A stretch of DNA of 64,000 bases from contig JAXIVH010000107.1 of the NCBI GenBank assembly GCA_036785325.1, positions 506,205 to 570,204 of the forward strand. Direction: 5' to 3'. Numbering within the stretch: the first letter of the stretch is position 1; every line of letters begins with the position of its first letter. This stretch comes from Urophycis tenuis (Eukaryota; Chordata; Actinopteri; Gadiformes; Phycidae). The translations under genes were made by a program, and so were the position numbers. Positions 36,414-47,582 of this stretch are shown piece after piece. The notes below the pieces were generated by a model, which saw only the letters and a program-made list of their open reading frames with translations, was not told the DNA's origin and ran no database searches.

Positions 36414-37452
36414 GGATATTGAAACTATGGCGGCCGAAATTAGACTATGGTGGTGCGCCATAGTCTCGTCAATGTGTGGGAAACACTGGCTAGACGGGTA
36501 TACTTCTAAACAGTGTTTGATTTAATTGCATTTCAGTTAGGGTGCTGTTGAGGGGAGGTTCTCTGAATTGACCTATTGTGGTACCTAAGGTAAATGAAGT
36601 ACCTGATGCAGTAAGTACATGAGTAGTGTGATATGAGTGGAGCAGTTGTAAAGTGACAGTAGTACACAGTAGTAAATAAAGTGGCAAGTAGTATGTAAAC
36701 AGTGGGCCTGTAAAGTAACCAGTAAAAACTCAGTGCAAGTAACAGTTAACGGTAAACAATAAACAATGAACAGACAGTGCAAGTAGAGGTAGTAATTATA
36801 GAGGTATGGATAGTACAGTGTAGTACAGTATGGAAATAATAAGTGACAGGGTGGTGTACAGTAGAGCAAAAAAGTGTGCTTTGATTTGAGATTCACAGGA
36901 TTTCAAGTTGCAATTGAGTTGCCCCATTTAACGATTGGAAAATAAATAATGAAACAGGTGACACCACACCTTCACCTGTCATACAACTAACTAAGTGGTT
37001 GGGGTGGTTTAACCTGTCCCAAATAATTAACCAAATAATGAACCATGTTTGATCATGTTTTCTGGCTCTTTGAAATCATGTGCAACGTGGAGCTGTCGGG
37101 AATTCTGTTCAGTTTGAGCCTCAAAAGTGTGCTTTGATTCCAGATTTACAGGATTACAGGTTGCAATTGAGGCAGAAAACCCCACCTTGTTTTACTACCG
37201 GTATAGAAGTGTAAATAAATAACTAGGTCTCCCATTTTGGAAGCATTAGAGCATTGGAGTGTTTGTTCTTATGTTGGTAGTAATGTTCATTGTTTAGGAG
37301 TTAATCGTGAATTGATTTTCCATACAGCGTTTCTCATGTGAGGCGTGGCAAAAAAATGAGCCAAGGTTACATGTTGTATGTTGATATTGATCGCATCATC
37401 ACAACTCAAGTTTCAAGTCGTATATTATCAAATGTGCAGCATCACTTACAGT
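36414..37452. other. Non-coding stretch with a short direct repeat
   Basis: No gene seen. A 45-50-bp direct repeat beginning AAAAGTGTGCTTTGATT and including TTGCAATTGAG occurs at about 36869 and 37125. Confidence 0.5.
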
Positions 37453-37500
37453 CAGTCGCGGCTGGTGGTTTTTAAAGTGAGGGAGGAAGGACGGCACGCT
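37453..37500 (+). repeat. Probable hAT terminal sequence
   Basis: CAGTCGCGGCTGGTGGTTTT resembles a fish hAT terminus of the CAGTGGCGGCTGGTG type. It is probably the 3' end of the decayed element whose transposase lies at 38095-38863; the opposite terminus was not found. Confidence 0.45.
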
Positions 37501-38094
37501 TGGTTGCCATTGGCCTGCTTATTCTGTTGGCGGCATAAGTATGTGAGATTCAAGTTGTTGCAGGGTGTTTTGGTGAACGACAGTACAAAATAGCAGGCAG
37601 GGATAAAATTGATACAAAGCCACCAGTGTGGCAGCATTGTACTTTGAAAGCTGGTGGGCAGCATGTCTTTGGACTAGACAGAGCCAGAAGGAAAGGATGC
37701 AAAGCCAATTAGTAAAATCAGGCCTACTCTTGATTTGAAAAACTAAATACAAAATTTTGGGCCTATCATTGGGCCTATTTTCCCCCTCACTTACTGAAGC
37801 TATTGGGTATTTGACAAATTTTATTTTCAGCTTCAATTGTTTTTAGAAAATGAACACACAACACCAAAAGTGATTCCATTTAAAATCCATCATGCTCTGA
37901 ATCATTCACTAACATCCTTTCCACAATATTAAACAACAAGTAACAAAGGCAACAAATCAAAGAACAACAACAACATTATTTCACAACCATTATTACTGTT
38001 ATTATTTATTTATTTATTAGTACTACTATTATTATTACTATTATTGCTATTACTACTATCAGCCTGCACAAATTCGAATGAGGACGAGGACCAT

Positions 38095-38863
38095 GTCAAC
38101 CGCTGGACACATCAAAAAAGCCTAGGAAGCGTTCCTGAATGGTACCATGGTCATCGACATAACGCAAGATGACAGACAGCTGTGAATGACAGTTTATGTC
38201 TGTGGTCTCGTCGATTTGCCAAGAAAAGAAGTGTGCCCTGTTAATTTCCTTTTCGATCTCTTAAGTTCTCTTCATCAAACTGTGAATGGCTGCAATTAAA
38301 TCGTTTTGGATAGTTTTTTACATGCTTGTCAAGACAGTTGAGCTCTCCAGACGTTCTGCCAGAACACGGTCATACCGAGCAATCACCTCCGTAAGCTCCC
38401 TGTAATTGCCCTTGTCAGAATTTTCCCCTTCGTCATGCCCCCTGAATGATAACTCTTGCATGCCCAGGTAAGCATCTAACAGACGTTTCCCCACCTCCCT
38501 ATTGCCACACACTTTAGCATTGTGCTGTTGTATTTGCAGCCGCATACCTTCATCTAGAACCCGATCTATAGACGTGGTGTCTAGCATTGAAAGTCGGATA
38601 GCAGCACCAACGTGATCTTGGCAGTTATTGTGGCGTTTGGTTGCCCTGTCAAGATTTTTGACATTAGTGAAACCATGAACAGACCATGTTGGAGATTTGA
38701 AATTATTCATTAGCAAACAGGGCCAGCAATACAGACGATTGTTAGTAACGCTACCGGTGAGCCATGAGTACCTAGCAAACCATGTAGCAGTTACGACACT
38801 TGGTTTGCCATTGCTTTTGGTGATCTCGATTTTGGGAAGTGTTACCTAGTTAAGTCTACCTGT
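38095..38863 (-). pseudogene. hAT transposase remnant (TTF finger / DUF4371 type)
   Basis: Minus-strand reading starts with TATWFARYSWLTG and NNRLYCWPCLLM, the end of a TTF-type zinc finger. It continues WSVHGFTNVKNL and QELSFRGHDEGENSDKGNYRE, typical of DUF4371 hAT transposases such as ZMYM/ZBED-related families. After a stop near 38318 a shifted frame resumes with FFSWQIDETTD, SVILRYVDDHG and ERFLGFFDVSSG, where DETTD holds the first catalytic Asp. The remaining C-terminal half with the dimerisation domain is missing. The gene is broken by at least one frameshift and truncated. Confidence 0.78.
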
Positions 38864-39117
38864 TGCTTTGATCGCTAACTTGTCACTGTAACTCAATCCA
38901 TGGAATGCTTTCTGCAGTAAAATATGATCATTGTCCTGTTTCCTTGTAAGTGTACAAGTGTGAATAAGTGAAAAGGATTTAAAAAAAGACAAAGACAAAA
39001 CAGGAAAATAAGAAAATACACAAAAAAATAACAAAAAAAATAAATAATAAACAATAAACAAAGTACTGAAATACTGGCTTTGTTACTTCTATACCAGACC
39101 ATTCTATATCAGACCTT

Positions 39118-39196
39118 TTTACCCCCCCCCCCCCCTCCCTCCCACTCCTCCCCTACCCCTCCTTCCCTCCCTCCCCATTCCCTTCCCCTCATTCAA
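39118..39196. repeat. Poly-C / pyrimidine tract
   Basis: A run of about 14 C followed by CCTCCC-rich sequence; probably the polypurine 3' UTR tract of the minus-strand L1. Confidence 0.8.
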
Positions 39197-39456
39197 TATT
39201 TCTTACAAAGTTCTATCCTGCTTATCTGATAAAGTACATTACATACATACATTATCCTTTTTAACTATACTATGGGTCATCTTCTCCGTTTCATACATTT
39301 CTTCTAAATTTTCCAACCATTTACTTATCCTAGGTGATTCAATTTTTTTTTCCAATTTTTAGTTATTTGCTTAAGTGCTGTTATTCTCAAGACCCAGAAA
39401 AGGTATTGATGTTCTTTTCCCAATGTTTGGGGTTGTATGCCTAGCAGTATATTGTG

Positions 39457-40365
39457 TTACTGTATAGCAACTTCTTTTTTAAGAATTTGTTTAATTATGA
39501 GTAGGACATTTTTCCAATAAGTTTGTATCTTCTCACATGTATAAAATACATGTGTATGGCCTGCATTATTTATCCCACATTCCCTCCAACACATAGTGCT
39601 TGTCTGAGTATATTTTAGGGTTGATGGGGTTCTGAAATATCTTATATTTATCTTCCATGCATATTCCCGCCAATATGAAGATCTTGTATAAATCATTATA
39701 TCTTTAAAACTCTGTTCCCATTCTTCTTCAGATAAGGATATTTTTAATTTATCCTCCCATTTCTCTTTGATACTTTTTATTACTTTTTCTTCATTCTGTA
39801 GTAATATTTGATAGATTTGTCCAGTTACATTCTTTATACTTTCACTTTGGATATATTTAGCCATTTTCCCCACTAAAGGGTGGAGCTCTTTCAAAGTTGT
39901 TATTTCAGTGTTTTCATTTATGTAGCTTCTCACTTGTAAATATCTATAAAAATGACTTCTCGGGAGATTATATTTACTAGCTACAGTATCAAAAGAGACA
40001 AGCCCTAAATCGTCATACATATGATAATATCTTGTGATCCCTTTACTTTGCCACATCTTAAAGGCGTTGTCCAATTTATTGGGAATGAAATGTGGGTCCT
40101 TTGATATTTCTCTCAAGCAAAACCAATCCTCTTCTTTAACTTTCATTATTTTACACAATCTTCGCCATATTTTAATTTTATTAATTGCTGTAAAGTTATT
40201 TAGTTTACTTTTACTTAAAGGGATCCAGATGTTAAAAAAATCCACCAAGTTAACTTCCATATCTTTCCATTTTGGTTGAAACTTTTTATTGTTCATAATT
40301 GCTATTGGTTTTATTTGTGCAGCATTGTAGTAGTTCATCAGGTTGGGTAGTCCAAGCCCCCCCAT
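39457..40365 (-). pseudogene. L1 ORF2 C-terminal region
   Basis: A 302-residue open segment beginning GGLGLPNLMNYYNAAQ, with a C-terminal CWRECG...HVFYTCEKIQTYW zinc-knuckle-like motif (CX3C...HX4C) as in L1 ORF2 proteins. Ends at a stop at 39457. Confidence 0.78.
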
Positions 40366-41674
40366 GTCTTTCTTTTGTTGTAATGTTTTAATTTTAACTC
40401 TTGGTTTCTTTTCATCCCATATAAATATAAATATAAAAATGATGTCTGCGATACATACAATGGGAGATTCTGAAATAGGAATAAAAAGCGTGGCAAAATG
40501 TTCAGCTTAATAATGCTAATTTTCTCCAACAGAGTGAAAGGTATCATTTTCCACCTACCCAAGTCTTGTTTAATTATATTTTCCAATTTTCCATAATTAC
40601 ATCGATATAAATTTTCCAAATCAATAGGTATATTCGCTCCCAAATACTTCACTTTGGTCAAGCCCCACTTGAAGTCAAACCGTTTTTTGAAAACATTGCT
40701 TAGTTGGCAACCAAAATCCATCGCTTCAGTTTTACTTGAGTTTAGTTTATATCCTGACAATGCACTATAGTTTGTTATATCCTCCATTAATGTGGGTAAA
40801 GATTTACATACTTCTGTTAAGAAAAGAATTACATCGTCTGCATATAAAGCAATTTTATGTTCTTTGTCCCGTATAAGTAGGCCTTTTATCTTTATATTTT
40901 GTCTTATATTTTCTGCTAATGGTTCTATACATAGGGCAAATAATTGTGGTGATAACGGGTCCCCTTGTTTGGTTCCCCTTTTTACTGGAAATGTTTGTGA
41001 AAGTATCCCATTTACTTTAACCCTGGCACTTGAGTCTTTATACATTCCTTTTATCAAGTTAATAAATCTATAATGGAACCTACATTTTTTACACACTCCT
41101 ATTAGAAAAGGCCACGATACTCGGTCAAACGCCTTTTCTGCGTCTAGCATTAATGTTAACATAGGAATTTTTGTTCTTTGAACGTGATCTATAATATTAA
41201 GTGTTCTTCGAATAGTATCCCCTAGCAGACGTTCTTTAACGAAACCAGTTTGGTCTAAGTCAATCAAATTTGGCAATATTTCTGATAATCTATTTGCAAT
41301 AATCGCTGTAAATATATTTTGATCCACGTTTAGCAGCGATATTGGCCTATAGGATGAGCAGTTTTCCGGGTCTTTCCCCTCTTTATGAATAACTGATATA
41401 ACTGCCAAACTCCAGGTCGTTGGCCAGATCCCAGTCTGTAAGATTTCGTTAAAGACCCTACATAAAATGGGTAATACTACTCGTTGTAAAATTCGTACGT
41501 AAATCCATCGCTACCAGGACTTCTTCCAGTCTTACTTTTATGGAGGATTTTTACTACTTCTATCTCTTCTATTGGCTTTACTAATTCATTGTTTTGTTCG
41601 TTCGTTACAAATGGGAGACTTAGCTGATTTCAATAACTCCCAATATCCTGTTCCTTTACATTAGATTCTGGGGT
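40338..41674 (-). pseudogene. L1 ORF2 reverse transcriptase domain
   Basis: Contains VISVIHKEGKDPENCSSYRP and ISLLN, then MLDAEKAFDRVSW, GTKQGDPLSPQLFAL and IALYADDVILFL, with all three catalytic Asp residues of an RT present. The upstream start of the domain (41409-41674) is broken by stops. The frame slips near 40360-40430, where the expected IWDEKK/GGLGLPN motif crosses into the next frame. Confidence 0.85.
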
Positions 41675-41682
41675 ATAGAGGT

Positions 41683-42805
41683 TAGAGGTGCACAGCAACC
41701 TCACTATCTGTATCTGTTTCTGTATCTGTTCAACCAAAAAATTATCTGTATCTGTATCTGTATTCGGATAGAAAACCGGAAATGGGCGTGGTTTATACCG
41801 GAAGTCTCCTTTATTGTGCTGAATTTGTATTTTCTAACCTAATATTAATTTGCAATGCAATAGTAGTCCCTTCCAAGCATCACATTGATTTAATATTGTT
41901 ATATAATTAATTATGAAATATACTTTACGACAATAATTACATAGTTATGAAAGAAATAGCCTGCATGGCCTCCAGAGTCGGCTACACATATTTAACATGT
42001 TTTATACAATTGCCTTTACTTCAGACGCAGTACCAGGTTACTGTTTTGAACGTTTCTTATAGATAATGCCATAATGATAATTGATTTGTCTTACCGAATT
42101 GTATGCCAGTCCACACCACTAGGACACGCACAAGCCACCTGCTGCCTAACGTACGTAATGCAAAGGGCTGCGCTCGTGCCCTCTCTCACACAGCGGATAC
42201 TGAATGATAAATCTAAACTTGAATGTGTTGCTGTTTGTTTAAATAACCATGAAATACTTGGTCAAAATTCCATTAAACCTGACTGATACATGCAGCATAT
42301 GTCACTTAAAGGAATTAATATTGACTGAAGTACACGGTAAAACGTTCGACTGTCATCGCACACTATTTATATTTTCACAACGGAATACAAAACAGGAAAA
42401 CACACTGTGTCAGTAGATTATTTGACTTTTAATAAGATAGAGAGATCAGCTATGTGGTGAATGTCAGGCGAATGTCTAATTTCAAGCTCTAAGTTTCATG
42501 TCCACCGCGGTCAGCTCAGCTCAGCTCGCTGTTGTGCGCTGACTCAGTGGGACGACGACATAAGTGATCTCCTTTCAATCATTTGTAATAAATGAAACGA
42601 CTATTTAGTGAAATCAAAGTCCGATGCTGCAAACAGAATAGACATTTTTATCTTGTTGCCAACCTGCCATCCACAATGATATGAACGGATTTTAAGATTT
42701 TTTTTTGCCGAATAATAACGCGAATATTCGGGTAGAATACAGATATGTTTACATTGCATTATCTGTGCTTTCCGAATAACGTATTCGTATTCGGGTGCAT
42801 CCCTA
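41683..42805. mobile_element. hAT-type non-autonomous element inside L1 ORF2
   Basis: The left end is TAGAGGTGCAC and the right end, inverted, is TAGGGATGCAC, a common hAT terminus. It is flanked by the perfect 8-bp duplication ATAGAGGT (41675-41682 and 42806-42813). The subterminal TATCTGTATCTGTAT and ATTCGTATTCGGG repeats are inverted relatives. No transposase. It is younger than the L1 it interrupts. Confidence 0.86.
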
Positions 42806-42813
42806 ATAGAGGT

Positions 42814-43444
42814 CTTGAAAAAAATCGCAAAAACATGCAGCAATTTTTGGTTTACCCCTTTGAGGGACACCCTTTTTATCTCTGATTACAGCTATTGTAG
42901 CTTTTTCTTGCTGTTTCCTTAATTTAAACGATAATATTTTTAGTGCTTTGGGGCTATTATCAAAATAACTTTGCCTACAGAACATAATTTGTTTTTCAAT
43001 CTCTTTAATATCTATTGTTTTAAGTAATTTTTTCGCTGTTATTAATTGTTCCTCTACTTCCTTTGTTTTTAACCTTTCGTATTGCTTTTGTAGATCTTTG
43101 ATCTTTATTTCTAGTTGTTTCCTTTCTTTTTGTTTTTGTTTCTTTTTCCAGGATGAATATGCTATTATTTCTCCTATTGTAGCTTTTGCAGCTTCCCATA
43201 ATATTGTGGTAGTTACTTTCCCATTGTCATTAATATCAATAAAGGATTTAATACTATTTTCCATATTTTTCTTAAAATCCCAATCCCCCAGTAATGAATT
43301 GTTCAATCTCCAAAGTGTTTCTCCCTTTTCAACATTCAATTCTAGGTCTATTACTACTGGTGCATGGTCAGTTATCGATATGGGTAGTATTTCACATTTG
43401 GTAACTTTAGCTATATCCCTATTGAACATAAAAAAATAATCCAA
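42814..43444 (-). pseudogene. L1 ORF2 region between endonuclease and RT
   Basis: A 200-residue open segment rich in Lys and Gln with coiled-coil character. It contains ISITDHAPVVIDLEL (the SDH-like end of the endonuclease, here TDHAPV) and AVIRDKKGVPQRGKPKIAACF. It ends exactly at the hAT insertion site and resumes beyond 41674. Confidence 0.75.
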
Positions 43445-43510
43445 CCTAGAAAAAACTTTATGGGCGCCCGAATAAAAAGTAAATCCTTCCTCTTGAGGAT
43501 GTAAGGTACG

Positions 43511-44088
43511 TCAAACATCCAGTAATCCCATCTCCATTTGAGCTTTTTTAACTAAAGCTGCTGCCTTCTCGGATTTATGTTTAATTTGACTTTGAGTGTC
43601 TATATTCTGATTCATAACTAAATAAAAATCTCCTCCTATTATGGTTGTTCCTTTTGCTTCCATCATTATCAACTGTAAGATTTTCGCAATGGTTCTTCTC
43701 CTTTCCTGGGTGGGATATATACATTGACAAGGGTTATACATTGTTGATCTATTTCACCAGTTACCATCACATATCTTCCTTCTTTGTCCCTAAAGCTTTT
43801 TTCTTTTTGAAACATGAGGCTATTTTTAATTAAGATTGCTACCCCTCTCTTAGCTGTTGTGTTGGAGGAGTAGAATATTTGGGATTTTGCTAATTTCTCC
43901 AGTTTAATATGTTCTACTGCATTTAAATGGGTTTCTTGGAAGAAAAGGATTTGCCCTCCTTCCTTGTTTACCTGCTGAAGCACACGTTTCCTTTTTATAG
44001 GATTATTTAGTCCATTTGTATTTAGAGAAAGTAATTTAATCTTGCCCATTATCTCCTTTTGTTTTCCCTCCTTTGTAAACAATGCCAT
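43511..44088 (-). pseudogene. L1 ORF2 endonuclease domain, frameshifted
   Basis: Opens KIKLLSLNTNGLNNPIKRKR and continues with FFQETHL, GVAILIKNS and VNVYIPP, the Asn, Glu and following motifs of an endonuclease/exonuclease/phosphatase fold that nicks target DNA. The frame shifts near 43690-43740, where the second frame carries GGDFYLVMNQN (the GDFN-like motif with Asn replaced by Tyr). Stops separate it from the next segment. Confidence 0.78.
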
Positions 44089-44311
44089 AAAAATAATAAA
44101 AATAAAAATACATCATATCCGTGATAAAGTGTACCTCTGATCCCACTGACCTCACCCCAGCCCCCCTTTGTGAACTTCCAATAAGTGTAACCTCCACATG
44201 GTTACTCACTTGTTTCCTCTTTACTTTATAGAGGAAAAGGGTCTTACTGCTTGACCCCTGATTTAGGATGGTATCTCTGTTTCTAAATACAGGGGGGAAC
44301 CAGGCCCCCAT

Positions 44312-44586
44312 TGTTCTGGTTAACAGCGTGTTTAGTCTAGAACTCTTTACCTATTGTCTATACTTAAATCTATTTCTCCAACATTTATTTTACCCTTGAT
44401 TTACCCTATCTGCCCCCTTATAATGATGATATTACCAATAATAATAATAATGTAAATGACAAAATAACTAGACCATCTGCACCTTTTCAGTCATCTAACT
44501 AACCAAACAGAATAAATAAATAACTAAATGAATTAATTAATAATTAGCAGTGATCATTCAGTAACTTCTAATCTCCCAGTTTAGGC
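44312..44586. other. AT-rich spacer between L1 and Gypsy elements
   Basis: No gene seen. It contains a short AAT repeat (44439-44453). It is where a 3' LTR of the Gypsy element would be expected, but no matching copy was found at the other end. Confidence 0.4.
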
Positions 44587-45243
44587 CTACTTCCCTTTTC
44601 CATAACTCATTGTACCAACTCTGCACTCGTCTAAATGATGTGTTACTTGTCTAACAAGTGACTGGAACTGGTAGCATGTATGGTTGTGGTGTGAATGGGT
44701 AAGGCATGTGTGTAAATGAGGGATAAGGGGTGGCATATGGGTTGAGTGGGTATGTGGGAATTGTGTATGGGACGAGTGAGTGTAGAGGCTGGGGTGCATT
44801 AGGTAAGTTATAAGTGGGTGATTGAATGTTTTGTATGCTGAGTTAACTGCAGCTTGTGTTGTCAGTATGGGCTGACCCAGGTGCTCATATGTAAAGACTT
44901 GTCTAGGTCGTTTTTCTCTACTTGACCTCCTGACCTCTGTCTGATCGTCTGACAACGGATGGACCTGGTGCTGTTCCTCATGGATAAGCTCTGTGTTCTC
45001 CTGATATCCAGCTTTCTTTTCAGGTTCAGCAACCATAGAGGGACCTTCATCCAGTCTTGGCTCCTCTCTCTGTTCTCTTTCAGGTCTCAGGTTTGTTTCA
45101 GGTAAGTATTCAGGTAAGTACTCTGTTATTCGTCTTCTCTCCTTACAGGTACTGGAGCTGGACGGCTTGAACTGATGATTGTCTGTTTGTGGAGGGGTAC
45201 AGCAGGTGTCTCCTGCATCCTTTCTACTGGCACCCTCAGCCAA
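44587..45243 (-). pseudogene. pol: C-terminal tail
   Basis: A 218-residue frame carrying RRSSREKRPRQVFTYEHLGQ, a motif seen at the very end of many fish Gypsy polyproteins. It then runs into a His/Thr/Pro-rich low-complexity end and a stop. Confidence 0.6.
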
Positions 45244-45746
45244 TACCGGTTACAGTCTGAGTCTCCATCAGAGTCCAAATCTGAATCTGACTCTTCCGTT
45301 GGGTTTGCAGATCGGGTTCTGGTGTGTTGTGTCTGGCCTTGGCCTCTCTGTGTCCTTTTCTCAGTGACAGACTTGACAGGGCATGGAGGGATGTCAATTG
45401 GAAGGTCATTAACCAGTAATAGCAGATTACGGTGCAGTGTTCTCGTCTTTTGTTTGTCCCCGGCTTCACGGTACACTACATACACTGGATTTTCAGAAAT
45501 CTGTTCTTTCACTATGTAAATGGCCTTCTCCCAATACGATCGCAACTTTCCTGGTCCTCCTCGTTCACTGAGGTTTCTGACTAGGACCCTATCGCCAGGC
45601 TGTAACACTACACCTCTAGCCTTCTTGTCATAGAGTATTTTGCCTTTGGCACTGGCCTGCTTGCTATTCTCACTAGCAATCTGGTAGGCCTCTGACATCT
45701 GTCTTCTTGGCATATCCCTTAGGTGAGTCTGGTTCGGCCTCTTCAA
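45126..45746 (-). pseudogene. pol: integrase C-terminal domain
   Basis: Contains QPGDRVLVRNLSERGGPGKL, SYWEKAIYIVKEQ and VYVVYREAGDKQKTRTLHRN, a GPY/F-type module of Gypsy integrases, then an acidic Asp/Ser-rich stretch. It is overlapped by the next frame at 45126-45243. Confidence 0.78.
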
Positions 45747-46470
45747 CTAATCCAAACAGCAGATCTATGGGAAGATGGGGATGGCGGCCATAGAGAAAAA
45801 AGAAGGGCGAAAAGCCTGTTGACTCATGACGAGTACAATTGTACGTGTGTACAACTTGTGGGAGTTTGTCTTTCCATCTCTCTTTATCTTTGTCAGTCAG
45901 TGTTCTTAACATCTGGAGTATGGTTCGAGTAAACCGCTCAGCAGGATTTCCCTGAGGGTGGTATGGCGATGTTCTTGAGTGACCAATACCAGACAGCTGA
46001 CGAAGTGTGTGAAACAGTTCATTTTCAAATTCACGGCCTTGGTCGTGGTGTAATTTTGATGGATATCCAAAGCGTGGTATGAAATCATTGAAAATGCGCT
46101 CAGCTGCTGTCTTGCCACTCTTGTTCTTTGTTGGGTAGGCTTGAGCAAATCTTGTGTAGTGATCTACTACTACAAGTATATATTCGAAGCCACCGCGGCT
46201 TGTTTCCAGATGCAAGTAGTCTATACACACTAACTCAAGTGGTGAGCTAGATGTAATACTACCCATTGGGGCTCTCACATGAGTTACTGGCTTTTTCGAT
46301 TTTATGCATGGACATCTCTTTGTTATATGGTCTTCAATGTCTTTTGCCATAAAAGGCCAATAGAACCTCTCTCTTGCCAGATTAAGCACACTTTCTGTCC
46401 CTACATGAGCCATCTAACTATGAAGTTTCTTCAGTACCAGATCTTTATACTTGGCAGGGAGCACTAGCTG
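45673..46470 (-). pseudogene. pol: integrase zinc finger and catalytic core
   Basis: The HHCC finger is recognisable (KKLHS, stop, MAHVGTES...NLARERFYWP...CPCIKSKKP), and a stop codon lies at its start. The catalytic core has CIDYLHLE, HHDQGREFEN and NPAERFTRTILQ, so the D, D and E residues are all present. It ends LLFGLVEEAE before a frame slip at about 45700-45746. Confidence 0.85.
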
Positions 46471-46480
46471 TTTCCTTTCA

Positions 46481-47269
46481 TTACAAGAGACCATTTTCAA
46501 GGCCTAGTTTTCTCCATTCATGGAAAAGTCTTCTAGCAGCCACACTTGCTGTTTTACGCACTTCATCACTCAAGGGTGTACCTGCTTCTGTTAACTGAAT
46601 CACTTCATTGATCGCTCCATCCATTCTCTGAGCGTCTACGAGTTCATTATGGCTTATGGCTGTTATCGGGTCAAGAGTAGAGGCGGGTGATGCTTGGGAC
46701 GATATGTTAAGGGCGGCAACCCATACCACATCTTTCTGCTTGGCCACTTTGCTGCCATCCCAAACAGCAAGTACAACATCATTGGAAAATTCTTCAGTAC
46801 AGGACTTGGCATAGTTTTCAATGTCCAAATGTAGACGCGACAGCGTGTCAGCGTCTGCATTGGACTTTCCTGGCCTATACTTTAAGTCAAATCTGAAATC
46901 TGAGAGTTTTCCAACCCATTGATGCCCTACTGCATTTAGTTTTGCTGTGCTCATAACGTGGGTTAATGGATTGTTGTCGGTATATACCGTGAAGTGGGGA
47001 GCATAGTACAAGTAATCTCGAAACTTTTCGCATATTGCCCACTTCAGGGCAAGGAACTCCAACTTTCCACTGTGTAGGTGATAGTTACGCTCAGCTGGTG
47101 TTAGCGTTCTGGACCCGTATCCAATGACCCTTAACTTTCCATCTTGATGCTGATATAGAATGGCTCCAAGGCCAAGTTCGGAGGCAACCGTGTGCAATAC
47201 AAAAGGTAAGTTGAAGTCAGGGTACGCTAACACGGGGGGGGCTAACGAGCAGTGAGATGAGTTGTTCAA
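46481..47269 (-). pseudogene. pol: RNase H with a lost catalytic Asp
   Basis: Contains VLHTVASELGLGAILYQ, LEFLALKWAICEKF and VYTDNNPLTHV, then HQWVGKLSDFRFDLKYRPGK and NADADTLSRL. The first catalytic Asp, usually TDAS, is Val here (TVAS); the Glu and second Asp remain. The C-terminal part leads towards the integrase and ends at a stop at 46481. Confidence 0.82.
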
Positions 47270-47582
47270 GGGCTTGTTGGTGTTCAGCAGTCCAATTCAC
47301 AGGTGTCCTGGAGGGCAATTGTGGACCTTTGCTTTTACCACGCACTGGGGCTGTCTGTTCAGCTTTGACTTGGAGTAGCTCATAAATGGGTTTTGCTATC
47401 CGTGAAAAGTCCTGGATGTAGGAACGGTAGTAGCCCAGGAACCCGGTGAGCTTCCTCACATCTCCAACCATCTGTGGTGTCCTGTTAGCTAATGACCGCA
47501 CTGCTTCCAGGTCTTTAGGGTCGATTCTCACTCCCTCAGCTGACACAAGACGGCCAACGTATCGTACTTCCTGTCGAAAGAG
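47217..47582 (-). pseudogene. pol: RT thumb/connection, after the premature stop
   Basis: Continues VSAEGVRIDPKDLEAVRSLA, KLTGFLGYYRSYIQDFSRIA and WTAEHQQALEQLI in the same frame as the RT. It then breaks at a run of eight G (about 47237-47244), after which the RNase H part is in another frame. Confidence 0.8.

Larger units (their letters stand above)
39130..44311 (-). mobile_element. L1-group LINE, decayed, interrupted by a hAT element
   Basis: A minus-strand ORF2 with apurinic-type endonuclease, linker, reverse transcriptase and C-terminal zinc-knuckle regions in order, in several frames. A C-run at 39120-39195 (a G-rich polypurine tract on the element's own strand) follows the C-terminus, a known L1 3' UTR trait. 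The ORF2 start lies near 44050, preceded by a leader at 44036-44311. No ORF1 was found, so the element is 5'-truncated or has lost it. It is split by the hAT element at 41683-42805. Confidence 0.82.

Noticed and set aside
37519..37836. 105-residue minus-strand frame near the hAT terminus
   Set aside because: No recognisable domain and no neighbouring signals; probably chance.
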